Origin: Lysobacterales bacterium
Lineage (GTDB): Bacteria > Pseudomonadota > Gammaproteobacteria > Xanthomonadales > UBA2363
Direction: 5' to 3'
Length of the DNA: 64,000 nt
Assembly (NCBI GenBank): GCA_019634735.1
Contig: JAHCAT010000001.1
Span: forward strand, 496,001 to 560,000
Within the stretch, counting starts at the first letter, position 1, and every line of letters starts with the position of its first letter. Positions 49,773 through 57,656 of this stretch are shown piece by piece. Made by a program: the position numbers and the translations under genes. The notes under the pieces were generated by a model. The model saw only the letters and a program-made list of their open reading frames with translations. It searched no databases and was not told the DNA's origin.

Positions 49773-51102
49773 CGAAAAGTCCCAGCAGGCGGTCGGGCAG
49801 CGCGTGCCCGGAGCGTGGCACCAGAAGAGGCTCCAGCTCAAGGTCGCCGGCTGGCAGCGAGGGCAGTATTTCGGCGGCGAAGCGGCGAACCAGGGCATCT
49901 TCGCGCCAGTCGGGCCGCTGCGCCAGCGTGGCCAGCGCCGCGCGCGACTCTGCAGCCTCGCCCACGCACTCGAAGGGCTTGTGCCGTTGCCATTCCAGCA
50001 AGGCGTCGAAGTCGCCGGCCAAGGCCGGGTCGTCGAGCAGGTTGCGCCCGAAGATACCGACCAGGGCCGGCTTGGGCAGGAACGGCGCCAATGCCAGGAA
50101 CACGAAATGGCATTTCGGGCACAGCCCGCACCAGCGCTCGCGCGGCTTGTCCCCCAGCAGACGGAAGTTCCGGTTGCAGCTCGAGAAGTGCGCGTGGTAG
50201 CGGGTCAGGCGCGCGAACTGCCGGGTGATCGCCAGCTCGGTGAGTGGCCGAAGCAAGGAGAAGTAGTCGAGGTCCGCCGCGATCCCGGCACGGACCTCGG
50301 CGGCGAAGGCGCGCTCGAACCCGATGCCCTTGCTCCACTGGTGGTTGACCACACGGTCCCCGGCCTGGAGCGTGGCGCTCGATGCCGAGGCCTCGTTGGA
50401 GAACACCACGGCGTCGTGGCCGTACAGCACGGCTGCCGCCACCAGCACGGCGGAGTTGATCGCCGTGACCGGGATGTGGCCATTCAGCGCGCCCCGCCGG
50501 TTGTACTCGAACAGCTCCGGGGCCAGGCTCCGGTGGATGTTCAGCACCGGCAGGCCGGTGCGTTCGGCGACCGCGGCGATCAGCGGCGAATCGCCGACGT
50601 GGACCAGGGTCATGGCCTCGCCGGCGGCGCGGAGCAACTCGATGGACACCAGGGAGTCCTTGCCGCCGCCGATCGCCACCAGGCTGCTGCGCGGCAGGTG
50701 CAGCGCGGGCGCCGGCCCGGCCTGGTCGCCGCGCGGGAACCGGACCCGGCCGCGCAGGTCGATGCCGTTGCGCCAGGCGAATTCGGCCAGGCCGTCCGTG
50801 TAGACCGACTCCAGCAGGTCGGCCAGCCCGGGTGCCGGCGCGGCTCCGTGGACCTCGATCACCGGCGGCACCGCGGCCTTGAAGTAACTCACCCCGGCGA
50901 CCAGATGGAGCAGCCGGAGGGCCCGTGCAAAGGCATCCGGGTGGGCTGGCGCCGGCGCATCCGGAAAGCCGATCCGCTCGACCAGGTCGACGCCGTCGTC
51001 GAAGCCGTACACCAGCCGGGCCTGCCCGGCATCGGCGTCCCACTCGACCCGCCGGAACTGGAAGCGGCCGATGTCGCCGGGAACGAAGGCGACGGCGCTC
51101 AT
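49759..51102 (-). CDS. murL: UDP-N-acetyl-muramoyl-L-alanyl-L-glutamate epimerase MurL
   Basis: 447 residues from the ATG at 51102. The family marker SLVAIGGGKDSLVSIELLR (GGGKDS 145-150) is a PP-loop-like ATP motif, and the C-terminal part has CNRNFRLLGDKPRERWCGLC with PKCHFVFLAL, several Cys typical of the family. In Xanthomonas oryzae MurL epimerises the terminal L-Glu of UDP-MurNAc-L-Ala-L-Glu to D-Glu in an ATP- and Mg-dependent reaction, replacing glutamate racemase MurI. Its start overlaps the lysAC stop by 4 bases and its end overlaps murD2 by 14, so all three are coupled. Confidence 0.92.
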   Translation of the reverse strand: MSAVAFVPGDIGRFQFRRVEWDADAGQARLVYGFDDGVDLVERIGFPDAPAPAHPDAFARALRLLHLVAGVSYFKAAVPPVIEVHGAAPAPGLADLLESVYTDGLAEFAWRNGIDLRGRVRFPRGDQAGPAPALHLPRSSLVAIGGGKDSLVSIELLRAAGEAMTLVHVGDSPLIAAVAERTGLPVLNIHRSLAPELFEYNRRGALNGHIPVTAINSAVLVAAAVLYGHDAVVFSNEASASSATLQAGDRVVNHQWSKGIGFERAFAAEVRAGIAADLDYFSLLRPLTELAITRQFARLTRYHAHFSSCNRNFRLLGDKPRERWCGLCPKCHFVFLALAPFLPKPALVGIFGRNLLDDPALAGDFDALLEWQRHKPFECVGEAAESRAALATLAQRPDWREDALVRRFAAEILPSLPAGDLELEPLLVPRSGHALPDRLLGLFDALR

Positions 51103-53735
51103 GGCACGGCCTCAGCAGCGTCAAGCACGCATTCGCGGGGGCGCCCCCGCAGGTTGTAGTCGCTGGCCATCACCGCACCGTAGGCGCCGGCCAGGTCGAA
51201 CAGCAGCAAGTCGCCGCTGGCGGTGCCTCGCGCCAGAAGACGGCCGGCGGCCAGGGTGTCGGCGCTCTCGCAGATCGGACCGACCACGTCGACGCGGAGG
51301 TCCGGCAGGCCATCCGGCCGGTCCAGGTTTTCAACGGGGTGCCACGCGTCGTAGAGCGCCGGCCTCAGCAGGGTGTGCATGCCGGCATCGACGCCGACGA
51401 ACAGGCGTTCGCCCTTGCGCTTGACCTGGCGGACCCGGGTCAGCAGCACGCCGGCTTCGGCGACCAGGTAGCGGCCGGGCTCCATCCACAGCGCCAGGTG
51501 CGGATAGGCGCGGCGCAGTTCGGCCAGAGCGGCATCGAGCGCTGCCAGGTCCAGGCTGGGCTGGCCCGGCTGGTAGGGAACGCCCAGACCGCCGCCCAGG
51601 TTGAGGGCGGCCACGTCGGGCAAACGGTCGGCGAGGCTGGCCAGCTGCAGGCCGACCGCGCGCCAGTGCCCGGCATCGAGGATGCCCGAGCCCAGGTGTG
51701 CATGCAGGACCTCGACCCGGAGGCCGGCCGCCGCCGCCGCCGCGAGGGCTTCCGGCAGGTCGGCCAGCGGCAGTCCGAACTTGCTGTCCTGGCCGGTCCG
51801 TACGTGGGCATGCAGGCCACGGCCCGGACCCAGGTCCAGGCGCAGGGCGATGCCTGCGTCGAACGCACCGCCGGCAAGCGCGCGCAGCGGCTCCAGGCCG
51901 TCGATGCCGATCCGGGCGCCGCGCGCGAGCGCGTCCCGGTACTCCCCTGCGGTCGCCATGTTCGGGGTGAACAGCAGGCGCTCCGCGGGGAGGATCGGCA
52001 GGGCCGCCTGCACGGCATCCAGTTCGCCGGGCGAGACGCATTCGAAATCGAAGCCTTCCGCGGCCAGGACGCGCAGGACGTCCGCGTGCGGATTCGCCTT
52101 CACCGCGTAGTGCCAGCGGGCGACCGAAGGCAGCGCCGCCAGCGCGCGCGCCTTCGCCCTGACCGTGGCCAGGTCGTACACGTACATCGGCGTGGCCTCC
52201 GTGGCCAGCGCCTGGAGGGCGGGTGCGCGGTCGCGCCACCAGGGCCGGGCCCGTAGCACGCCGGCGCCGGCATACAGCTGCGCCCAGGAGGGGCCGAACA
52301 CGGCGTCGTCCTCCGCCGGCAGTGCGCCGGAGGCGATCAGGGCGTCGTGCAGACGCGGCAACAGGCCTTCGGCGTCGACTTCGTCGAGCACGAAGGTCAG
52401 GTTGAGGTCGTTGCTCGACTGGCTGATCAGGTGCACCCGCAGGCTGCCGATCTCGGCGAGCACGTCGCGAAGCCGGTACAGCAGGCCGCGCATGCCGCGC
52501 CCGACGAAGGTGATCGCCGTACAGGGCGTGATCGCGCGCACCCGGCAGAACCCGGCCAGCTCGGCGCACAGGGCGGCCAGGACGTCGGAGTCCACCAGGT
52601 TGTCGCTGGGATCGAGCGAGACGGTGACATTGGTTTCCGCCGAACCGATCAGGTCGACCGACAGACCGTGCTTGCGGAACACCTGGAACACGTCGGCCAG
52701 GAAGCCGACCTGCTGCCACATGCCGACCGTCTCCATCGACACCAGGGTGACGCCCCTGCGGCTGGAGACCGCCTTGATCGAGGGCGGCGCATCGGGCACT
52801 TCCGGACCGATCCGCGTGCCGTCGAGCTCGGGATGACCCGTGTCGCGGATCCACAGCGGCACGCCGGTACGACGCAGGGGGGACAGACAGCGCGGGTGCA
52901 GCATCTTTGCGCCCGTGGTGGCGATCTCCTGCGCCTCCTCGAAATCCAGGCGGCGCAGCAGCCTGGCCCCGGGCACCTCGCGCGGGTTGGCGCTGAACAG
53001 GCCTGCGACGTCACTCCAGATCTCCACCCGCGAGGCGTCCAGGCTGGCACCGAAGTAGGCGGCGGAAGTGTCCGAGCCACCCCGGCCCAGCAGCACCGTG
53101 CAGCCATCCGCGTTGCGGGCGATGAAGCCCTGGGTGATGAACACCGCTGCAGCCCGGCCTGCGAGCCGCTCGCGCAGCGCATCGTCGCGCCCGACCGGCA
53201 CGCTGGCCGAGAGCCAGTGCGCCCATCCGACCTGGTTGGCGACCGGCTGCGCAAGCAGGCAGTCGCGCGCGTCCAGCCAGCGCGACGCAAGGCCAGCCTT
53301 GCGAAGCGCGGCATTGCCCAGCGTGCTGGACATCAGCTCGCCCAGCGCCATCAGCTCCGCCTGCCTGGCCCAGGGCCCGCTGCACTCGCCGGTCGCACCG
53401 ACCGCCACGGCGAGCTCGGCCAGGCGGGCCAGCCAGGGCGACAGCAGGCCGGGGTCGACGCCGAGCTGGTTCGCGAAATCGATGTGCCGCTGGGCGAGTT
53501 CGGCGGCCCGCTGGCGCCGGACGTCGACGTCGGCCTCCTCGGCGATCGCCTTCAGGGCGTCGGTGGCGCCAGCCAGCGCCGAGACCACCAGCATCACCCG
53601 CGCACCCTCGCCCAGGCGCTCCCGCGCCAGTCCGGCGATGGTCGGCCAGCATTCCGCGCGGCCGACGCTGCTGCCGCCGAACTTGAGCACGATCCAGGGT
53701 GCATCCGGAGGCAGCGGACGGGCGGGGTCGGTCAT
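51099..53735 (-). CDS. lysAC: bifunctional aspartate kinase/diaminopimelate decarboxylase
   Basis: 878 residues from the ATG at 53735. The N-terminal half is an aspartokinase: VLKFGGSSVG, VSALAGATDALK, TGECSGPWARQAELMALGEL, LLGRGGSDTSAAYFGA and two ACT-type segments (VSMETVGMWQQVGFLADVF; HLISQSSNDLNLTFV). The C-terminal half, from about residue 480, is a PLP decarboxylase: HYAVKANPHADVL with the PLP Lys, HLGSGILD, LNLGGGLGVPY, EPGRYLVAEAGVL and GPICESADTL. It joins the first step of the aspartate pathway to the last step of lysine synthesis, a fusion characteristic of Xanthomonadales. Coupled translation with murL links it to peptidoglycan precursor supply. Confidence 0.97.
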   Translation of the reverse strand: MTDPARPLPPDAPWIVLKFGGSSVGRAECWPTIAGLARERLGEGARVMLVVSALAGATDALKAIAEEADVDVRRQRAAELAQRHIDFANQLGVDPGLLSPWLARLAELAVAVGATGECSGPWARQAELMALGELMSSTLGNAALRKAGLASRWLDARDCLLAQPVANQVGWAHWLSASVPVGRDDALRERLAGRAAAVFITQGFIARNADGCTVLLGRGGSDTSAAYFGASLDASRVEIWSDVAGLFSANPREVPGARLLRRLDFEEAQEIATTGAKMLHPRCLSPLRRTGVPLWIRDTGHPELDGTRIGPEVPDAPPSIKAVSSRRGVTLVSMETVGMWQQVGFLADVFQVFRKHGLSVDLIGSAETNVTVSLDPSDNLVDSDVLAALCAELAGFCRVRAITPCTAITFVGRGMRGLLYRLRDVLAEIGSLRVHLISQSSNDLNLTFVLDEVDAEGLLPRLHDALIASGALPAEDDAVFGPSWAQLYAGAGVLRARPWWRDRAPALQALATEATPMYVYDLATVRAKARALAALPSVARWHYAVKANPHADVLRVLAAEGFDFECVSPGELDAVQAALPILPAERLLFTPNMATAGEYRDALARGARIGIDGLEPLRALAGGAFDAGIALRLDLGPGRGLHAHVRTGQDSKFGLPLADLPEALAAAAAAGLRVEVLHAHLGSGILDAGHWRAVGLQLASLADRLPDVAALNLGGGLGVPYQPGQPSLDLAALDAALAELRRAYPHLALWMEPGRYLVAEAGVLLTRVRQVKRKGERLFVGVDAGMHTLLRPALYDAWHPVENLDRPDGLPDLRVDVVGPICESADTLAAGRLLARGTASGDLLLFDLAGAYGAVMASDYNLRGRPRECVLDAAEAVP

Positions 53736-53863
53736 CGCATCGCAGGTCTGTGTCGAAGCGGCATTCTGCCCGAGCCGGAGGAACCACAAAAGCGCCTGCC
53801 CCGTGCTGGCGCGCATCGCCTCATCGGCGCTCGCCCGACGGCGCCGGGGCGGCGTACCGGCGC

Positions 53864-54364
53864 TCAGAAGGGACCGATCGCATGCGCCTGTGCGATCAGC
53901 TCGCGCCGCCGCTCCGGCGGCAGGGGCCTGGGGAAGTGCACCAGCAGGTGGGGGTGTCCGGTCGGCTCGAAGCCGGCCGCGCAGGTCTCCCTGATCGCCA
54001 GGGCGTCTCCGCTGTAGCCGAACAGGGCGCTGCAGCGGTCGGCGTAGATGGCCAGCGATCGCACCAGGGTATGCCGGTAGATGCCGCCGACCGTGCGCAG
54101 CGCCTGGCGGTCCGCCGCCGGCAGCCGGCGCAGCAGCCGGTCGTCCGAACAGGCGCCGCCGCCCAGCAGGATGTCGCCGTCGCGGCTCCAGTGGATGTAG
54201 CAGGCCGGGTGCCGGCTGCCCTGGTCGTCGACCCAGAACCCCACCACGTGCAGCGGGAAATCCGGGATCTCGAGTCGGTAGCGGCGCCGGAACAGCGCGC
54301 GGGCCAGCGTGTGGCCGTCCTCGACCTCCTCCACGGGAAAGCGCTGGTTGACGTCGGGGATCAT
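53864..54364 (-). CDS. conserved-looking protein of unknown function
   Basis: 166 residues from the ATG at 54364. No signal peptide or membrane helix is seen. The sequence has a mixed character with VGFWVDDQGSRHPACYIHWS, GACSDDRLLRRL, GGIYRHTLVRSLAIYAD and PTGHPHLLVHFPRPLPPE. I do not recognise a family. It has three Cys and several His but no clear metal-binding spacing. It lies 80 bases after the 5'-nucleotidase gene and 128 bases before lysAC on the same strand. Codon use and GC match the surroundings, so it is a real gene rather than a shadow. Confidence 0.75.
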   Translation of the reverse strand: MIPDVNQRFPVEEVEDGHTLARALFRRRYRLEIPDFPLHVVGFWVDDQGSRHPACYIHWSRDGDILLGGGACSDDRLLRRLPAADRQALRTVGGIYRHTLVRSLAIYADRCSALFGYSGDALAIRETCAAGFEPTGHPHLLVHFPRPLPPERRRELIAQAHAIGPF

Positions 54365-54444
54365 GGGCGGGCGGCGGGCCTGGCTTGCTGCGGGGCGGGC
54401 AAGCATAAACGACGCGCCGGCCGACCGCGGGTCCGGCGCGTCGA

Positions 54445-55362
54445 TCAGGGGTTGCCGACGCCGTGCGGCACGTGGCCGGTGGCGACGAAGCGCCGCGCCG
54501 ATTCCGTGTTGGCCCCGGAATCGTCGAAGAAGATGTCGGCGGCGAAGGCCTCCAGGAACGGCCCCTTGGCGAGCCCGCCCAGGAACACCGCCTCGTCGAG
54601 CCTGACGCCCCACTGGCGCAGGGTCAGGATCACACGCTTGTGGGCCGGCGCCGAACGCGCCGTCACCAGCGCCGTGCGGATCGGCGGATCGTCGGCCGGG
54701 AACTGCGACTGCAGCGCGTGCAGGGCGGCCAGGAAGCCCCGGAACGGGCCGCCGGACAGCGGCTGGCCGGCATGCTCGGATTCGTGGCGGGCGAACGCGT
54801 CGACGCCCTGCTCCTGGGAGATGCGCTCGGACTCGTCGCCGAACACCACCGCATCGCCGTCGAAGGCGATCCGCAGCGGCCCGTCGGGGTCGCCGCCGAT
54901 CGCCGAGGACAGGATGGTCGCGGCCGCCACCCCGGCCGCCAGTGCGCGGCGCACGTCCTCGCCGTTGGCCGAAAGGAACAGGTCCGCGTCGAACGGCCGG
55001 ATGTAGGGATACGGCGGGGCGCCGCCGGTGAAGGCGGCGCGAACGATGTCCAGGCCGTAGTGCTGGATGGAATTGAACACGCGCAGGCCGGTGTCGCTGG
55101 AGTTCCGCGACAACAGGATGACCTCGACCAGGCGCTGGCCGGCGCGCTGGTTCAGCGACAGCAGCTTGCGCACCAGGCCGAAGGCGACGCCCGGTGCCAG
55201 CGGCTGGTCCTCGCGCGCCACCTGGTAGCGGCCGTAGGCGTCGACGCCTTCGCGTTCGAACACCGTATGGCTGTCGTCCAGGTCGAACAGGGTGCGCGAG
55301 GAGATCGCGACGACCAGGCGCCGGTCCGGCGGACCGGGCGGCATGGCGTCATTCGAACTCAT
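54445..55362 (-). CDS. cytosolic 5'-nucleotidase family protein
   Basis: 305 residues. It matches the 5'-nucleotidase family (NT5C1-like) with a HAD-like core: VVAISSRTLFDLDDSHTVFE at the start, VILLSRNSSDTGLRVFNSI, RPFDADLFLSANGEDVRRAL, RIAFDGDAVVFGDESE, TALVTARSAPAHKRVILTLR and DIFFDDSGANTESA. It likely dephosphorylates nucleoside monophosphates in the cytoplasm. Its start lies 14 bases inside the subtilase gene, which itself overlaps nadK, so the three are probably one transcript. No signal peptide. Confidence 0.9.
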   Translation of the reverse strand: MSSNDAMPPGPPDRRLVVAISSRTLFDLDDSHTVFEREGVDAYGRYQVAREDQPLAPGVAFGLVRKLLSLNQRAGQRLVEVILLSRNSSDTGLRVFNSIQHYGLDIVRAAFTGGAPPYPYIRPFDADLFLSANGEDVRRALAAGVAAATILSSAIGGDPDGPLRIAFDGDAVVFGDESERISQEQGVDAFARHESEHAGQPLSGGPFRGFLAALHALQSQFPADDPPIRTALVTARSAPAHKRVILTLRQWGVRLDEAVFLGGLAKGPFLEAFAADIFFDDSGANTESARRFVATGHVPHGVGNP

Positions 55363-56839
55363 CGAAGAACAGGGTATCGCTGGTCAACTGCCAGGCTGCC
55401 GCGACATCGATGCGTCCCCAGCCACTGACCGGGTTGGGTACCGAGGCGGCGGGGATGCCGGCGCAGACCTGGGCATGGCCGACCGGCACCGCGGACCGCC
55501 GCAGCAACTTCTCGATGCGGGCGACCCGGCCGCGCAGGCGCTCGTCGCCGGAGATCAGCAGGGCGACCGCGCCGGCGACGTGCGGCCCGGCCATGCTGGT
55601 GCCGGAGAAGGTCCCGTAGCTGGTGGTGCTGGTCCGGGTCGCCGAGCGCACCGAGGAGCCCGGCGCCACCACATCCGGCTTCGGCCGGCTGCCGATGCCT
55701 GCCGCCACCGGCCCACGGCTGGAGAAGCCGCTCATGGCATTGGCGCTGGTCGTCGATCCGACCGTGAAACTGGCATCGTAGATGGCCGGTGGATCGACGA
55801 TGGTGCCGCACGACGAGCCGCTGTTGCCCGCCGAGACCACCACGACGATACCCGCCGTGCGCACGTTGACCACCGCCTGCTCGAGGATGGCCGGCGTGGT
55901 GCAGCCTTCGGAGGGCGGACAGCCCCAGCTGTTGTTGATGACGTCAGGCGCCAGGTCGGGCCGGGGGTTGCCGCCGGCCAGGTCGGTGGGCGCCACGAAC
56001 CACTGGAAACACTCGATGTAGGTCGACGGCGTGCCATTGCCGCGCTCCATATTGCGGCAGGCGACCCAGTGCGCGTCCGGCGCTACCCCGATCTGATTGC
56101 TGCCGCCGTCGTCGCCGGTGATCGTGCCGATCGTGTGGGTGCCGTGGTTGTTGTCGTCGCAAGGCGACTGCGCGTTCAGGCCGCAGGGATTGGTGCCGGT
56201 GCCGATGATTGCGCGGATCGCGTCGTGCCAATGATGGTCGTGGCTGGCGGTGGCGCCGTTCCAGCCTCGATAGCTGTCGCGCAGCGCAGCGTGGTCCCAG
56301 CGCACGCCGGTGTCCTGGCCGCCGACAGTGACGCCCTGGCCGCGGATGCCCAGCGCCCACAGGACGGGCGCACCGATCCGGTCGACGCCCCACTCGATGG
56401 CGGCGGGCGCGCGGATCACCGGCTCCTCGACCGGGACCGGCAAGGCGCGCGGCGCGTCGTCCAGCACGGCATGCACCCCGGCACGGTCGGCCAGCGCCGC
56501 CAGTTGCGCTGCGGTCGCCTCGACGCGCACGGCGTTGACCAGCCAATAGCCCCGATGATCGATGCCGAGCCGGTCGAGCTCCCCGGCCAGCCGCTCCTGG
56601 CTGGCCGCCGCGTGCGCGCGCCAGTGGCCGACCAGGCGCTCCCGCCAGCGGGCCGGGGATTCGCCTGCATGGCGCACGGGCGGCGAGGCGGACTCGAGCT
56701 GCACCAGCGCCGCGCGCATCCCCGGAAAATCGCGAAGCGCCGGATCCAGGCTGCCGGCGAGCGATTGCCCGCCCGCCAGCAGGGCGGTCAGCGAGGCGGC
56801 GAGCACGAGGGGGTTGCGGCGATCAGGCGAACTGCTCAT
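55349..56839 (-). CDS. secreted subtilisin-like serine protease (S8 family)
   Basis: 496 residues from the ATG at 56839. A signal peptide ([19 protein letters not shown]) and an inhibitor-like propeptide (about 30-130, ending VHAVLDDAP) precede the S8 domain. The triad is Asp176 ([11 protein letters not shown]), His232 (NNHGTHTIG) and Ser415 ([10 protein letters not shown]), with the oxyanion Asn303 in VINNSWG. Seven Cys occur after residue 215 of the full-length protein, enough for three disulfides. The end is TLFFDEFE, resembling the DGF-type motif of the delta-60 protein. It should act outside the cell. Its gene is squeezed between nadK and the nucleotidase with overlaps at both ends, an unusual place for a secreted protease. 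Confidence 0.95.
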   Translation of the reverse strand: MSSSPDRRNPLVLAASLTALLAGGQSLAGSLDPALRDFPGMRAALVQLESASPPVRHAGESPARWRERLVGHWRAHAAASQERLAGELDRLGIDHRGYWLVNAVRVEATAAQLAALADRAGVHAVLDDAPRALPVPVEEPVIRAPAAIEWGVDRIGAPVLWALGIRGQGVTVGGQDTGVRWDHAALRDSYRGWNGATASHDHHWHDAIRAIIGTGTNPCGLNAQSPCDDNNHGTHTIGTITGDDGGSNQIGVAPDAHWVACRNMERGNGTPSTYIECFQWFVAPTDLAGGNPRPDLAPDVINNSWGCPPSEGCTTPAILEQAVVNVRTAGIVVVVSAGNSGSSCGTIVDPPAIYDASFTVGSTTSANAMSGFSSRGPVAAGIGSRPKPDVVAPGSSVRSATRTSTTSYGTFSGTSMAGPHVAGAVALLISGDERLRGRVARIEKLLRRSAVPVGHAQVCAGIPAASVPNPVSGWGRIDVAAAWQLTSDTLFFDEFE

Positions 56840-57587
56840 TGAGGATGCGCTCTTCCAGGTTGTGGTCGGGGTCGAACAGCAGCGTGACCGAACGTTCGTG
56901 CGCTTCGCGCACGCGCACCTCGACGACGTTGCGGACTTCGTGGGCGTCGGCGGTGGCGCTGACCGGCCGCTTGTCCGGGTCCAGCACCTCGAGCACGATC
57001 TCGGCATCGCTGCGCAGGATCGCACCACGCCAGCGGCGCGGCCGGAACGGCGCGAGCGGGGTCAGGGCCAGCACCTGGCTGGCCAGCGGCAGGATCGGGC
57101 CGTGCGCGCTGAGGTTGTAGGCGGTGCTGCCGGCGGGCGTCGCCACCAGCACCCCGTCGCAGACCAGCTCCGGCAGGCGCACGCGGTCGTTGACGTGGAC
57201 GCGCAGATGGGCGGTCTGCCGGGTCTGGCGCAGCAGGGAGACCTCGTTGTAGGCCAGCGCCTCGACGCTGGCGCCCGATTCGCCCTGTGCGAGCATCTGC
57301 AGGGGTGCCAGGACCGCCGAACGCGCCTGGCCGATCCGCTCGACCAGGTCGCCCGCCTCGAACTGGTTCATCAGGAAACCGACCGTGCCCAGCTTCATGC
57401 CGTAGACCGGGCGACCCTCCCGCCCGTGCCGGTGCAGGGTCTGCAGCATCAGGCCATCGCCGCCGAGCGCGACGATCACGTCGGCGCCCGCCGGGCCGGC
57501 ATCCCCGTAGCGCGCCTGGAGCTGCTCCTGGGCCGCGCGGGCGGCGTCGGTGCGTGCGGCGATGAAGGTCAGGCGCGGGTTGCTCAC
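56823..57587 (-). CDS. nadK: NAD kinase
   Basis: 254 residues. The NAD-kinase signature [15 protein letters not shown] (G42-G45) is complete, then [12 protein letters not shown] (NGxxGFL-type), [11 protein letters not shown], the [20 protein letters not shown] loop and [15 protein letters not shown]. It phosphorylates NAD to NADP with ATP. The frame opens at ATG 57587. It is somewhat shorter than E. coli NadK (292), lacking the N-terminal extension, like the NadK2-like forms of many Gammaproteobacteria. The stop overlaps the subtilase start by 17 bases. Confidence 0.95.
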   Translation of the reverse strand: MSNPRLTFIAARTDAARAAQEQLQARYGDAGPAGADVIVALGGDGLMLQTLHRHGREGRPVYGMKLGTVGFLMNQFEAGDLVERIGQARSAVLAPLQMLAQGESGASVEALAYNEVSLLRQTRQTAHLRVHVNDRVRLPELVCDGVLVATPAGSTAYNLSAHGPILPLASQVLALTPLAPFRPRRWRGAILRSDAEIVLEVLDPDKRPVSATADAHEVRNVVEVRVREAHERSVTLLFDPDHNLEERILNEQFA

Positions 57588-57656
57588 CGCGGCAGTCTAG
57601 CCCGGAACCGGCGCCGCAAACGCGCGTCCGACGCATGCGCCGTCCGGGAACGGCCG

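Noticed and set aside
51099-53735. lysA and lysC fused by a sequencing error
   Set aside because: The fused aspartokinase/decarboxylase is known from Xanthomonadales and both halves are intact in one frame with a natural junction.
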